Assembly (NCBI RefSeq): GCF_003597395.2
Contig: NC_133771.1
Span: 48,894,834-48,958,833 of the forward strand
Source of the DNA: Chelonoidis abingdonii
Lineage: Eukaryota; Chordata; Testudines; Testudinidae
DNA: 64,000 bases
Reading direction: 5' to 3'
A program made the translations under genes and the position numbers. Position 1 is the stretch's first letter; every line of letters begins with the position of its first letter. The notes under the pieces are model-generated. The model searched no databases and was not told the DNA's origin. It saw nothing but the letters and a program-made list of their open reading frames with translations. Below are positions 32,571 to 45,589 of the stretch, in pieces.

Positions 32571-33502
32571 GCAGACTGCAAAAAGCCACAAAAGGATCTC
32601 ACAAAACTGGGTGACTAGGCAACAAAATGGCAGATGAAATTCAATGTTCATAAATGAAAAGTACTGCACATTGGAAAAGATAATCCCAACTATACATATA
32701 AAATGATGGTCTAAATTAGCTGTTACCACTCAAGAAAGAGATCTTGGAATCATTGTGGATAGTTCTCTAAAAACATCCACTCATCATGCAGCAGCAATCA
32801 AAATAGCAAACAGAATGTTGGGAATCATTAAGAAAGGAATAGATCATATTTCCTCTATATAAATCCAATGTACGCCCCACATCTTGAGTACTGGGTAGAT
32901 GTGGTCGCCACTTCTCAAAAAAAAATAAAGATATATTGGAACTGGAAAAGGTTCAGAAAAGGGCAATAAAAAGTATTAGGACTGTGGAACGGCTGCCATA
33001 TCAGAAGACTTGGACATTTCAGCTTGGTAAAGAGACTACTAAGGGGAGATATCACAGAAGTCTATAAAATCTTGACTGGTGTGAAGAAAGTAAATAAGGA
33101 AGTGTTATTTACTCTTCATAATACAAGAATTAGGGGTCACCAAATGAAATTAATAGGCAGCAGTTTTAAAACAAAAAAAAGGAAGTATTTCTTTACACAA
33201 GTTACAGTCAACCTGTGGAACTCCTTGCCAGAGGATGTGGTGAAGGCCAAGAGTATAACAAGGTTCAAAAAGGAACTAGATAAGTTCATGGAGGAAAGGT
33301 CTATATTAATGGCTATTATGCAGGATGGGCAGAGATGGTGTCCCTAGCCTCTGTTTCCAGATGCTGGGAATGGGTGACAAGAGCTGGATCACTTGATTGT
33401 TCTGTTCATTCCCTCTGGGGCACCTGGCACTGGCCGCTGTTGGAAGACAGGATACTGGGCTAGATGGACCTTTGGTCTAAGCCAGAATGGTCGTTCTTAT
33501 GT
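32571..33502 (+). mobile_element. CR1 LINE, 3' third
   Basis: Starts within the region just after the RT catalytic box ('aaaggatctcacaaaactgg') and ends 'agaatggtcgttcttatg'. The last 108 codons (33024-33347) remain open and include VKRLLRGDITEVYKILTGV and TVNLWNSLPEDVVK. Upstream is broken by stops and a deletion near 32850. It is a subfamily sister of the copy at 21.3 kb. Confidence 0.85.
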
Positions 33503-34640
33503 AACTTTAGTCAAGAAGTTCTCCATAAGTATTCTGGGTAATTGATTATATAGTTACATTAAAATTAAAAAGACACATTGCAGCAGAGCATATTTACTCA
33601 TGATTAGATATTAGAGTGTTAGTAGCAAAATATTGGTGGAAGAAAAGGGACATTAAACACTGCCAATACTCACCACAACTCTTAAGCAGGCACATGCAAT
33701 AGCATGTTCTTGTGACACAGATTATCTTTATCAGTTTTATGTGAGTTTTAAGTTATGGTGAAATTACAAAATAAGCAGCATTATTTTTAGGCTTAACTCT
33801 GTCAGTTTATGAATAAAGGACCAATTATGATACGATTCTATGTTTTTATTAAAAATAATTACCGGTAAATAATTAACTAGTGCCCCAGCATTTATAAAAA
33901 TCAGAACTTGCCATGGGCAAGCAAATGTACCATAGGCAGCAACATTAGGAGCAGTCCATCCTTCTGGGGCATATGACCTATCAATCAGTATACAGTAAAT
34001 CTAATTTTAGCAGCAATTTACATTCAGAAGCTGTCACCAGAACTAGAAGTTTAGGAAAGGGGAGCAGGGGAGGGGGAGGAGGGAAAGAGAAAGGAATATT
34101 TTAAAAGCAAAATATTAGATTATGTAGAAAATATCAGTCCTCAGGAAACAGTCTCTTACAGCTAAATTGAAAACCACCCATCTAAAACCAATACATGTAT
34201 TATAAAATAATGGTTTTCCTTCCAAGCCACAATCATCATTATACATTAAGGATCTTCCTATTTAATAGCCTCCGCATTTATTGCTTTTTAACAGATAAAG
34301 TTAACTACTGCAATACAATTGCAGAATTTTTCATGATTATTGGAGTATTAGTTCAACATGTCAGTTTCAAAATAAGAGACAGCTACTTGAAGTCCTATCT
34401 TAATCAGAAAAAAATAGGCAGACTATTTATAACATCGCTAAATACCCACACAGTGTCAATGCTAGAGGAGTCCTTAAAGGAACTGATTTCCCCTCCCACC
34501 CACCTCCATTTGACAAGCTACATACTCTTAGTGAAGTGCGGGATAGGTGGACACTTAGAATTTGTTCATATGGTTTGACATGTGAATGCCCATCAGGAGA
34601 CCATCATAGCTATTTCTTTCTCAAGGGCAGCTTAAGTTAC
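33503..34640. other. No feature recognised
   Basis: AT-rich unique sequence. A plus-strand open frame of 127 codons (34195-34578) has no recognisable domain, no conserved context and a composition typical of chance AT-rich frames. Confidence 0.4.
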
Positions 34641-36275
34641 TCATAGAATATCAGGGCTGGAAGGGACCTCAGGAGGTCATCTAGTGCAACCCCCTGCTCA
34701 AAGCAGGACCAATCCCCAACTAAATCATCCCAGCCAGGGCTTTGTCAAGCCGGAGCTTAAAAACCTCTAAAGGAGGAGATTCCACCACCTCCCCAGGTAA
34801 CCCATTCCAGTGAAAAAGTTTTTCCTAATTTCCAACCTAAACCTCCCCTCACTGCAACTTGAGACCATTACTCCTTGTTCTGTCATCTGCTACCACTGAG
34901 AACAGTCTAGATCCATCCTCTTTGGAACCCCCTTTCAGGTAGTTGAGATCAGCTATCAAATCCCTCCTCGTTCTTCTCTTCTGCAGACTAAACAATCCCA
35001 GTTCCTTCAGTGTCTCCTCATAAGTCATGTGTTCCAGCCCCTTAATCATTTTTGTTGCCCTCCACTGGGCTCTTTCTAATTTTTCAACATCCTTCTTGTA
35101 GTGTGGGGCCCAAAACTGGACACAGTACTTCAGATGAGGCCTCACCAATGTTGAATAGAAGAATGATTCAGTCCGTCGATCTGCGCAGTGCCCCTACTAT
35201 ACAGCCCAAATGCAACAAGGGCACACTGTCAACTCATATCCAGCTTCTCATCCACTGTAACCCTTAGGTCCTTTTCGCAGAACTGCTGCCTAGCCATTCG
35301 GTCCCTAGTCCATAGCACACATACCACCCCACGGTCCGATTCTTCCATCCTAAGTGCAGGACTCTGCACTTGTCCTTGTTGAACCTCATCCTCTACTTTG
35401 TCTAAGTCCCTCTGTATCCTATCCCTACCCTCCAGTGTATCTACCACTCCTCCCAGTTTAGTGTCATCTGCAAATTTGCTGAGGTTGCAGTCCATGCCAT
35501 CCTCCAGATCATTAATGAAGATATTGAATAAAACTGGCCCCAGGACCAGCCCTTGAGGCACTCCGCTTGAGACCAGCTGTCAACTAGACATGGAGCCATT
35601 GATCACTACCTCTTGAGCCCGACAATCTAAGCAGCTTTCTGTCCAACTTATAGTCCATTCATCCAGCCCATACTTCTTTAACTTGCTGGCAAGAATACTG
35701 TGGGAGACGGTATCAAAAGCTTTGCTGAAATCAAGGAATAACACATGCACTTCTTTCCCCTCATCCACAGAACCAGTTATCTCATCATAGAAGGCATTAG
35801 GTTAGTCAGGCATGACTTGCCCTTGGTGAATCCATGCTGGCTGTTCCTGAACACTTTCCTTTCCTCTAAGTGCTTCAGAATTGATTCCTTGAGGACCTGC
35901 TCCATGATTTTTCCAGACCCGAGGTGAAGCTGACTGGCCTGTAGTTCCCCGAATCCTCCTCCTTCCCTTTTTTAAAGATGGGCACTACATCAGCCTTTTT
36001 CCAGTCATCTGGGACCTCCCCCGATCACCATGAGTTTTCAAAGATAATGACCACTGGCTTTGCAGTCACATCTGCCAACTCCTTTAGCACCCTTGGATGC
36101 AGCACATCTGGCCCCATGGACTTGTGCTCATCCAGCTTTTCTAAATAGTCTCGAACTACATCTTTCTTCACAGAGGGCTGATCACCTTCTCCCCATGCTG
36201 TGCTGCCCAGTGCAGCAGTCTGGGAGCTGACCTTGTTCATGAAGACAGAGGCAAAAAAAGCATGTTCAAATCAGC
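34641..36275 (-). mobile_element. CR1 LINE, minus strand
   Basis: Its 3' end is at the left ('tcatagaatatcagggctgg'). It runs through the 3' UTR and most of the RT and fades at about 36275 after 'gaagacagaggcaaaaaaag'. It is closer to the copy at 23.9 kb than to those at 21.3 and 32.6 kb. Confidence 0.88.
34849..36240 (-). pseudogene. CR1 ORF2 reverse transcriptase, frameshifted
   Basis: Reading 5' to 3' on the minus strand: [20 protein letters not shown] (36025-36240); LFLDFSKAFDTVSHSILASK with the first catalytic Asp (35580-35768); [20 protein letters not shown] and KFADDTKLG with the DD pair (35229-35561); and [20 protein letters not shown] (34849-35148). Each block sits in a different frame or is cut by a stop, so at least three breaks separate them. 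All catalytic residues survive in sequence although the gene is dead. Confidence 0.87.
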
Positions 36276-36950
36276 CCTTTTACCACAATTAAATCTGCAT
36301 CTAATACACCACAGATTCCTGGATCCAGTCATATTATTCAAGCGTTTTAATTTTAGAAAGACTTCTATCGGAAGATGAGCAATTCTGATTTTATTATACT
36401 CTAGATCCATAAGGGGAGTTAGATGCCAAACTGCCACTTTAGGTATCAAAATTTAGATCCTCAAAACCCTCAAAACTCCCATTCAGCTGCTGCTTGAAGA
36501 CAAAACTATCACATTTACGGTGTGTGAATATATTAGATACATCTCCCAATCACAGAGTAAACTAGCTGCAGTTAGAGATAAAACTGAATTATCTTAATAC
36601 AAGACACCACTTGAGGTTTTCTATGGAAAACAAAATTGATGCTCTCCACTGAAATGAAGGGAAAATATTAAAGATTTATGGGTTTAAGATGTTCTGAGTC
36701 TCTTAATTGCCTTAAGTTGGATGATTAGTATTTTATACTTGAGGCAGTTTTATGGGAACACTTGGAAACTTCTGTTTTCAGGGGACAAATATTGTTTACT
36801 ATTTTCACACTAGGAGTTACAACAGTTCCAGCAGGGATAAGTAACATGAAACATCTTTACAGAGAAAAATAAAAATAAATTGAATTACCAGTACAACAAA
36901 CTTCACCACTGATAGCCATTATTGTTTGTACTGCAGTAGTGCCAGCCTGG
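36276..36950. other. No feature recognised
   Basis: Unique AT-rich sequence. Confidence 0.4.
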
Positions 36951-37380
36951 ACTAGGACTAGAGCTGTGCAGAGAAAGAACTCCATTTCATGGAGGACTTC
37001 ACTTCCGCATTTGGTTTCTTTCCAATTCAGAAAGAAAACCAAAACTTTTGAAATTCTTTGCAGAAGGGAAAGTCCCAGGGTCCCCAGCTCAGAGACAGTT
37101 TGCCAGCTGGGCTGCTCCCTGAGCCACAAACTCTGGAAGCCAGGAGTTCCCAACTCTGTTCCTGGAAGTTTGAGCCCTCCAACTGCCTGCCAGTGAGATG
37201 CTGAGTAGGCAGGTTGGCAGAAAATCAGACAGGTTTCAAAAAGCTGTCTGGTTTCCAAGGAAGTTCATCAAAATCAAACCAACTCCCCAAAGTGTTTTGA
37301 TTTCAACAAATTAGTAAATTGCAACAAAAAATTTTCACTGGAACTTTTCCAACCAGATCTAACCAAGACCCCATTGTGAT
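36951..37380. repeat. Probable unclassified dispersed repeat
   Basis: Runs from 'aggactagagctgtgcagag' to 'cttttccaaccagatctaac', with recurrent 'gaaaaccaaaacttttgaaa'-style blocks. Similar language occurs at about 51640-51770 and 58320-59140, suggesting a dispersed family. No termini are visible. Confidence 0.35.
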
Positions 37381-37980
37381 GGGCTGTACAAACACATGCC
37401 AAACCACAAACATTTTACAATCTAAGTCATCCAAACTACATCTCCCCACCTCCTTAGACATAATTTTTAACTGCTTACTTTTTCAGCCATCAAAACTATA
37501 TTCTTCAGTCAACTGAAAGCCTGGATTTGCTTCATGTTTCTTAGCCTTGAACAAAAAGTGTTGTTTTTTTGGTTTTGTTTTTTCAGTCTAGTGCTGAGAT
37601 GCAAATACTGGGGAGTAAAATGCAAAAGAATAATGAGATTTATCACTTTTGACTTTTTTTATCCAGAGCTTTGTCTGATTTGTCAGGTGAATTAAACTAA
37701 TATTTTTACACTCAAATGTAGATTCGTAGAATGCCTTTTAAATAGGCCTAATTCTCTCCTCAGTGATTTTCCTTCATCTCTTGTCTGCTAGATTGCCACA
37801 TGGAGGAGTCCTTCTATTCTATGCTACCATATTTCTAGTACTATTCACCAGAACTTACAGATTCCTTTGTGATGAAAGAGGAGTCTTGTAGCAAATGAAG
37901 ACCCAGAAACAGATTAGAACTGAAAAGGGAGATCTTTTTTCCAGTATTGGTTCACATAGACCAGTGTTTCTCAATGACCC

Positions 37981-38824
37981 TGTCATAAACAGATTGTTAA
38001 GGGTTAATGCCTCTTTTACCTGTAAAGGGTTAAGACGTTCACCTAGCCTAGCTGACACCTGAGCAGAGGAACAAGATGTTTCAAAAGGAAGGAGGGAAGT
38101 TTCCTTTGTTTAGTCACTTTCAGTTTCAGCCAGAGTGAAAAAAATCAGGGAACCAGCCTCTTATCAGAGTAGTAAGTTTTAGAAGGGATAAATAGGTTTA
38201 TGTTTATTTCTTTTGTAACTTGTCTTTGTGCAATTAGGGGAATTATCAATTGGGTATTCTTGTGTGTATTAAGGTTTTTGCCCAGGGAACATCCTGTGTT
38301 TTAAAATCTGTTTCTTGTGAGATTAGCTGGTATACTGTCTCCCAGAGGTTTTTTTTTCCCTTTTACCTTTCTTTTCTTAATTAAAAGCCTTTTTTTAAGA
38401 ACCTGATTGATTTTTTTCCTGTTTTTGAGATCCAAGGGAATTGGATCTGGACTCACCAGGACTTGGTGCGCGCGGAGGAAAGGGAGAGGGAAGGAGTACT
38501 TCTTCCTTGTTTTTGAGATCCAAGGGAATTGGATCTGGACTCACCAGGGATTGAGGTGGGGAAGGGAGAGGGAAGGAGTACTTCTTCCTTGTTTTTGAGA
38601 TCCAAGGGAATTGGATCTAGATTCACCAGGGAATTGGTGGAGGAGTCTCTCGAAGCTACCCAGGGAGGGGAAGGTTTTGGGTGGGAAGAGAGTTTTCCAG
38701 ATAACTCAGAAATCTGGATGGTGGCAGCGAGACCAGATCTAAGCTGGTAGTTAAGCTTAGAGGTGTTCATGCAGGTCCCCACATCTGTACCCTAAAGTTC
38801 AGATTAGCGGTGAGACCTATGACA
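37981..38824 (+). mobile_element. Solo LTR, family TGTCATAAACAG, copy 3
   Basis: Begins TGTCATAAACAGATTG and ends ACCTATGACA. A perfect 5-bp duplication GACCC lies at 37976-37980 and 38825-38829. Poly-A-type 'cttaattaaaagcc' lies near 38378. The 3' half holds three tandem units starting at about 38421, 38509 and 38591 ('gtttttgagatccaaggg'), spaced 88 and 82 bp. No coding interior is present. Confidence 0.9.
38417..38660 (+). repeat. Tandem triplicate inside the LTR
   Basis: Three direct units of about 85 bp share 'gagatccaagggaattggat' and 'actcaccaggg'. The second and third units are nearly identical, pointing to a recent duplication compared with the first. Confidence 0.85.
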
Positions 38825-38928
38825 GACCCATCCATGGTTGGCACCAGTCCCTGAGATCTCCCTGACAGTTTAGGAAGGCAGCAAGCCAGTCCCTGGTATC
38901 AAAAAGGTTGAGAAACACTGACCTAGAC

Positions 38929-41698
38929 CACAAAGCAGCCTCCATCTTAGAAAAAAATTCTCACACACTGTCTGGAGCAAGCTTATACCGCCTAGGACTT
39001 CTAATGGTAAATAGCTATTCTCACATTTGTTATGCTTTGGTGGCCAAAATACCTACAACATTAGAAGTCTCCTACCACAAACTACTTCACGTTTGAGCCA
39101 GGGTCTGTTTCTGGTTGTTTCTCTGACAATAGATCTGTGAGGGAGGGCTTTACAGGGGCTGTAGAATTAGAGACAGGCTATTATTGTTAGATATCTGCCG
39201 TTGGGAGCTCCTGTTCTAAGACAGCAATAAGGGACATTTCTTGCCTTAGGTACACAAGATATCCCACTACCTTCCAGAGGGGATTTCCTCCTTATTCCTC
39301 TTCCTACGCAAACAATGTAAACTTGCCATTGTCTCCCCTTTGACAAGAGAATTGTAGAAATCTCCCATGCGCTAAAGTTAGCTCTCATGTTACTGCTGAA
39401 TGTCGGATTATTCTTTTGGGATGCTTGCTAGAGGCAAGGAAGAGATCAACAAGAAGGCAAGCTTGAGCCTGTTTCAGACCTAATGTAATGAAGAGGAAAC
39501 CTTCTCTTAGAACTTCACTCAGTCTATCTATTCCATGAATTCTCCAGCAAATGCAACTCTCAAGCTTATACTGCAGCATTTGATTAAAAAAAAATTAAAC
39601 CCAAAGGAGGGAGAGAAACAGTGGGAAGCAGACATGGGAGTTGTCTATCTGGAGACATGTAGAGAATGAGCATGACAGTTGAGCAACAAGAGCCCACAGA
39701 AATCTAGAGAAGGGGAGTAGTAGTTACTAGCCATGCTCAATAGTACAGAAAGTTTCCATTACAGGCAAGTGCTTTTACAAGTTTCATATATTCACCATCT
39801 GACAGCTGAGCCAATCAGCAGAAGGGATTTATAAATATGGAGACAGCACTGTGGGCTCAACTGCTGAGCAATGCAGAACCAAGAAATGTGTGTGCCATGA
39901 AGGCTGCATCTCAGTACCCTTAATCTGAATACAGGCTGCAGCTGTCCTGTCCTGCTGAAAACCAGGGAGACAGTCACCTGTTAGCTCAGGGACTGGAGTA
40001 TGCTGCTGTCTGCAAGATTCTTTGGACCCTTGTTTTGCTGAAGATTGTGAAGATCTTGGTGGGGGAACTAAAAACTATGGCCATTCCCCTCCAGCTCTGG
40101 ATAATCTAGATGACACCCACAAACACTGTACCACCCTATAGAGACTGAGAAATCATTTCTTTAAGTGAAATGAAGTGTATATGCTCTGTTGAAACCTTCC
40201 ATTGCTCATGTACACTATTTCACAGATGTCCGGTCAGTTTTGATATACCTCTCAGGTGACATTTTACTTGCTTGCTCTGCTGTCTTCTTGACTATTTCAT
40301 CCTCTACACCTGGGAAAGTTTCATCTCTTGTTTCCAGTTTGTCTGGCTTGTATTTCTTTCTTAAATTATTTACCTTTAACTGTATTTTAAGGTGGAAGGG
40401 GTGTGTAACCTCACTCATAGCATTGTTAACTGACTCTCTCACTCTGGATCTGTGTTATACTCTATTTTCAAGGGAGACCAACTTAATAGCTTAATCTGGA
40501 AAGGCTAGACACAGAATTCTACAAATAGCAAGTTCCATCACCAAGTGCCCACTGCTAAATCCTGGGAACAATCCCTGCAGTATTCATTCAGTCCCAAGTT
40601 TAAGGGGCATTTTAAGTTCTGTTGTTTACAAGTAGGTTTTAGAGTAGTTTTGCGTTTCCATATCCTGGGTTTGTTTTTTACATGAAATGGAACATACAAC
40701 TGTAGACGTCGTATCCCAGCAGGATTTTACTTAGTGGGAATGAGACAAAGATCAAGAACCATTGAGTGGGAAGATGTCACATTTCATCCATTTCAGTTTC
40801 CAGGCAGATATCTGCAAGCAATTTAGTGTAAGATCAAATTCCGTTTCAAATAAGAATTCCGGATCTGTTATAAAGGCAAATAGAGCATCTGCATTGACAA
40901 CTGCTTTACATACATGGAATATGTTATTGGAGCTGAGTGAATGCTGCAAAATAAATTCTGAGAATATATTTGTTTTAAATGCATGTGTTGTAACTGTGTT
41001 CGTTGCCCTCTGTGTTCATTTCTTGGTGAAATTCACAATTGTGTGGAAGGTCCATATACTTCGTAAGTCCCAGTCGAGTTCTCAGAAGAAATTCATCTCT
41101 CTGTTAAACCTGTGCTTAGGGATGAATTTCACACTCCTTGAATATTAGGACAAGTGAATTTACTAACAAGGATTTTTGCTAAAATATCACAACAAATATT
41201 AAGTCACAGAAAGTGAATTTCCAGTTCATGATGTTGATTCTAGGACTCTCACCTTATCCAATCACAGAGCATACAATATGACCTGACTCCAATTTAAACA
41301 GCTCATATTTTGAATATTAAGTACTTGAAGATCATGAACAATCTCTAATAAGGACATTCAAGAAAATTCACACATTTGTGAACACTTCATTAGGAGAAAG
41401 AGGTGACAGTCCAATCATTTTGACTAGTTGGCTCAGATCTAGCTGTCATTTACTCAATAGGCTATTCCAGGTGTTGTCAACACAGAGGGGAAGGGGTCAA
41501 GACATTTGAGTAGACATCAAGAAGCAGTAGCTACTTCGCCCTTTTTGGATTGCTGGTTGGAGGTGTGCATGGGGTGGGGCGACAAGGATCCCGGCATACG
41601 AAATGTTGAGAATCTTTCTGCTATTCAGACAAAATGATATAGTAGCCATCTCAGTGCATGAACTCTGCCACAGTTGTGAATTAGCAATGAGTCTGTTG
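38929..41698. other. No gene recognised
   Basis: Long unique stretch. The plus-strand open frame at about 40762-41148 (128 codons) is the only one that draws the eye; it has one hydrophobic segment (NACVVTVFVALCVHFLVKFT) but no recognised domain, and I treat it as chance. Confidence 0.4.
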
Positions 41699-41703
41699 AC
41701 CCT

Positions 41704-42572
41704 TGTCATAAACAGATAGTTAAGGGTTAATGTCTCTTTTACCTGTAAAGGGTTAACAAGCTCAGTGAACCTGGCTGACACCTGACCAAAGAACCAATCG
41801 GGGGGCAAGATACTTTCAAATCTTGGTGGAGGGAAGTCTTTGTTTTGTGCTGTTTGTTTTGTTCTTTGTTCTCTCTTGAGACTAAGAGAGACCAGACATG
41901 CAACCAGATCTGTCTCCATTTTTTCTAACACAGTCTCTCATGTTCATAATAGTAAGTACTAGCTAGAAAAGGTGGATTAGTTTTTCTTTGTTTTCTTAAT
42001 TTGTAAATGTGTATTTTGCTGGAAGGATATTTTACCACTGTTTGCTGTAACTTGTACTTAGGCTAGGGGGGAAGGAGTCCCTCTAGTGTATGTATAAGCT
42101 TAGACCCTGTAAACATTTTCCATCTTGATTTTACAGAGATAATTTTTACCTTTTTCTTTCTTTAATTAAAAGCTTTCTTTTTAAAGAACCTGGTTGATTT
42201 TTTCCCTTGTTTAAGACCCAAGGGGATTGGGTCTGAACTCACCAGGGAATTGGTGGGGGAAAAGAAAGGGGGGGAAAGGTTAATTCATCTCTGTTTTAGG
42301 ATCCAAGGAGTTTGGATCAGTGTACCTCTCAGGGAAAGTCTGGGAGGGGGAAGGAGGGGGAATGGTTTATTTCCCTTTGTTTTAAGACCCAAGGGGTTTG
42401 GGTCTTGGGTCCCCCAGGGAAGATTTTGGGGAGACAGGGAGTGTACCAGACACTGGAATTTCTGGTTGGTGGCAGCGCTATCAGATCTAAGCTAGGAATT
42501 AAGTTTAGAGGGGTACATGCAGGTCCCCACTTTCTGGACGCTAAGGCTCAAACTGGGAATAATACCTTGACA
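41704..42572 (+). mobile_element. Solo LTR, family TGTCATAAACAG, copy 4
   Basis: Begins TGTCATAAACAGATAG and ends TAATACCTTGACA, 869 bp. A perfect 5-bp duplication ACCCT lies at 41699-41703 and 42573-42577. Poly-A-type 'tttaattaaaagctttc' lies near 42162. Three tandem units begin at about 42207, 42291 and 42377, matching the unit in copy 3. No internal genes are present. Confidence 0.92.
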
Positions 42573-42577
42573 ACCCT

Positions 42578-42981
42578 ACAGAGTGTTCCCAGAGTCTGCA
42601 ATGCCGGGGACTCTTGCGAGCCATCAGACTGGTAACTCCATGAAGATTTGAGCACAAGAAGAACTGTTACTGTACTCTTGCCAATGTCTGTCCTGCTTAA
42701 GGAAGAAGGCAGTCTATATACTGCCCTCCTCCAAAGAGCTCGTCCCAATTGGCTAGAAGAAAGGGGAGTCTCCTCCACCCCACATTACAGGATTCCAGAT
42801 CCTGGGCCCTTAAAGTGTGTCCGCCCCCACCCTCCACCCCACATCCAACTCCTAATTCCCTGGGATTGCTTTCTCTCTTTCACTACCAGGTTATTCCCTG
42901 GTCCTTTGTTCATTCCAACTCCCTGGAATGGAGTTGTCCATCCCCCTCTACTCTTAACATGCCAGTAGGCCCAATTACACA
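42578..42981. other. No feature recognised
   Basis: Sequence between an LTR and a hAT. It is C-rich near 42780-42850. Confidence 0.35.
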
Positions 42982-42989
42982 ATCTCAAT

Positions 42990-43656
42990 CAGGGACGGGC
43001 AAACTATGGCCCACAGGCCAGATCCGACCCACCAGTCATTTTAAGCCAGCCCTTGAGCTCCCGCTGAGGAGCGGGGTATGGGGCTTGCCCCGCTCCGACA
43101 CTCCAGCCAGGGGCCGCTCTACACGGCTCCCAGAAGCAGCCACATGGCCCTCCTCCGGAGTTCCAATGCAAGCTGTAGGGGTGATGCCTGTGGATGGGGC
43201 AACATGCAGAACCACCTGGCCATGCCTCCACCTAGGATCTGGAGAAGGAACATGCCGCTACTTCTGAGAGCTGCTTGAGGTAAGCGCCACTTGGAGCCTG
43301 CACCCCTGAGTCTCTCCCCATGCCCCAACCTTCTGCCCCAGCCCTGATCCCCCTCCTGCCCTCTGAAACCCTTGATCCCAGCCCAGAGCACTCTCCTGCA
43401 TCCCAAACCCTTCATCCCCAGCGTCCGCACCCCCAGCCAGAGCCTGCATCCCCCATCAGACTCCGCCCACCCCAGCCCAAAGCCCCCTCCCGCACCATGA
43501 ACTCATCATGTCTGACCTCATCCCAGAGCACACACCGCCAACCAGAGACCTCGCCCCCTCCCACATCCCAACCCCAATTTTATGAACATTCGTGGCCCAC
43601 CATACAATTTCTATTCCCAGATGTGGCCCTCAGGCCAAAAAGTTTGCCCGTCCCTG
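42990..43656. mobile_element. hAT element, 667 bp
   Basis: Termini CAGGGACGGGCAAACT on both sides (right end as complement). Flanks ATCTCAAT (42982-42989) and ATCTAAAT (43657-43664), one mismatch. It belongs to the same family as 16149-16912 ('ggcaaactatggccca', 'ggccctcaggccaaaaagtt'). The interior from 43270 to 43580 is a C-rich minisatellite. Several overlapping Pro/Gly-rich open frames here are artefacts. Confidence 0.85.
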
Positions 43657-43664
43657 ATCTAAAT

Positions 43665-45589
43665 ACTTGCACTGACCAATCTCACTGACTTCCCCTGGAG
43701 TTGTATATGTTCATAACTATGTTTCTAGACTTGGACACCCAAAAGTAAAGGCCCCTGTAAACATCTAGTAACAAACCACAGAGGCAGATTAACCCTTTCT
43801 TGGCAAGATCTGACATTAAAATATGGCCCACTCCAACTGAGGGGAGGAAGTATATTCATTGCCCCTTGTAACTTGGTGCGGACAATCAGGAAACCATCCA
43901 TAAACTCTAACAAAACACACAGCCAAGTCAAATAAAGAGGAGAAAACAATTATTCGTGAAAGCAATATGTCTTTTCAGTATGTTAGTCTAAATTCAGCCA
44001 CCACAAAATTAACCAGGGCACAGAAGAAGCCAGTGTCAGAAATACATAATCCATAGCGTATGTCCTCATGTTTCAATCATCTGCTCAAACACAATACAGC
44101 TTATTTTCCCCAATAGGAATTTATTGCCTTGAGTGAAACTAGCCATAAATATGCTCACCTAGTGGTTTCATTTTTTGGTACTGTGCGCACGGTTACATAA
44201 ACTCATCCAAACTCCTCTCAGAAAGTGATCAGAGAGGCTTAAAATGGTCTTAATTTCTATTTTCTTCCACTATCCTCCAACCTTTAACTGTAGATTCCGT
44301 CTAGACTTCCACCCACTTATTGCCATTTAATTTACACTTGCACATCCTCAACACATCAAATCTGAATTTCCACCACTGTAGTGTAAGAGAGCTTAATGGA
44401 GTCCAAGCTGATGTATGCAGAAGAGCTACAAAAAGGAGCAAACAAAGAAAAATCAAGTAAGAGGAAGTTTAGTAATGCAGATGTGAAAATAGGCAACCCC
44501 TTATTTCAGCTTGGAACTTCAATAAGTTCCAAGTTAGGGGCTCAAGACTGAGTCCTAAGAGCCACTGAATTAAAAACCAGTATAGGAAAATATGGACTTG
44601 TTATTTTCTCTTTTGATAAGTGTTTGATGAGAAACAGATCCTGTACAAGGGAAAAAGCAGATGAGTTTATTATTTGAATCTGGGGTGCAGAAGCAGGTAG
44701 CTTTTCTTTATAATACAGCACTACAAAGCAGGTCACCGATCATCACTGGCATGCTGGAACATCAACCACAGCCATAAGATAATTCCCTTGATTAAATTAT
44801 GCAAAACACATTTTAATTTCTGAACACTTTAAATCTGGGCATTTTATCTGTTAAAGTGTTTAAACATTTGTTTTAAACATTTATATGCAGGAACATTTTG
44901 TTATGTGTATATATGAAGTTGTACAGAATCCAAATATTTTTTCTGGAAATTGAAGTTTAACTTCTTCCAAGCTCTGTTTCTTTACTTGACATACTGGCAC
45001 AACAGCTTGTGTAAAACTGAGACATGTTGATAAAAAACCTTTTTATAGCATTCTGGGAATAATTAAAACAAGATTTATACTTCTTTTGCCAGTGAGAGGT
45101 TGGTGGCACTTGAAGTAACAGCACACACTGTATGACATAATGCATAAACTACGTGGGACAGATACTTACACTATCCTAAACCATATATAGGGTATATGAG
45201 ATATCACTTGGGTCATTGTTTTAGGATGATCATAAAACTTCTCTCCTACAGGCATTTTAGTATTTCATTTAACTAACTGTCCTGTGTTGTTTTACTCAGG
45301 GTTGTCTACCAATTTCAAAGCCAGGACTTACACACTTTGTGCAACTTTATAAATTAATCTTTTAATGTTGAGAATAAAGATGAGGCACCAGATGCGCCAG
45401 CGATAGAGTTAATCAATACAATATTAGAGAATATATTATCCAGAGATCAATGCTTCTTAGGACTAGATTGCCAAAGACTTCTTAAAAACAAGTTCAGTCT
45501 GGAAGTAGGTTTCAGTGGAGTCCATATTGCACCCAAAATATCCAAAATATTAGAAGTTCTACACTTAACATTTTTTTAAAAGTTAAAAG
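43665..45589. other. No feature recognised
   Basis: Unique AT-rich sequence. Confidence 0.45.

Larger units (their letters stand above)
37962..38920. mobile_element. hAT MITE interrupted by a solo LTR
   Basis: Ends CAGTGTTTCTCAA and TTGAGAAACACTG are perfect inverted repeats of 13 bp. Flanks ACATAGAC (37954-37961) and ACCTAGAC (38921-38928) form an 8-bp duplication with one mismatch. Without the 844-bp LTR and its duplication the element is about 110 bp. The termini resemble Charlie-type hAT ends. Confidence 0.85.

Noticed and set aside
34195..34578. 127-codon plus-strand frame
   Set aside because: AT-rich region, no domain, no promoter or splice evidence.
40762..41148. 128-codon plus-strand frame with one hydrophobic segment
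   Set aside because: No recognisable family, AT-rich chance composition, no splice-site context I can support, and a similar-size antisense frame overlaps it.
42648..43688. Overlapping Pro/Gly/Ser-rich frames (up to 172 codons)
   Set aside because: They span unique DNA and the hAT at 42990-43656, including its terminal repeats, and no conserved motif is present.
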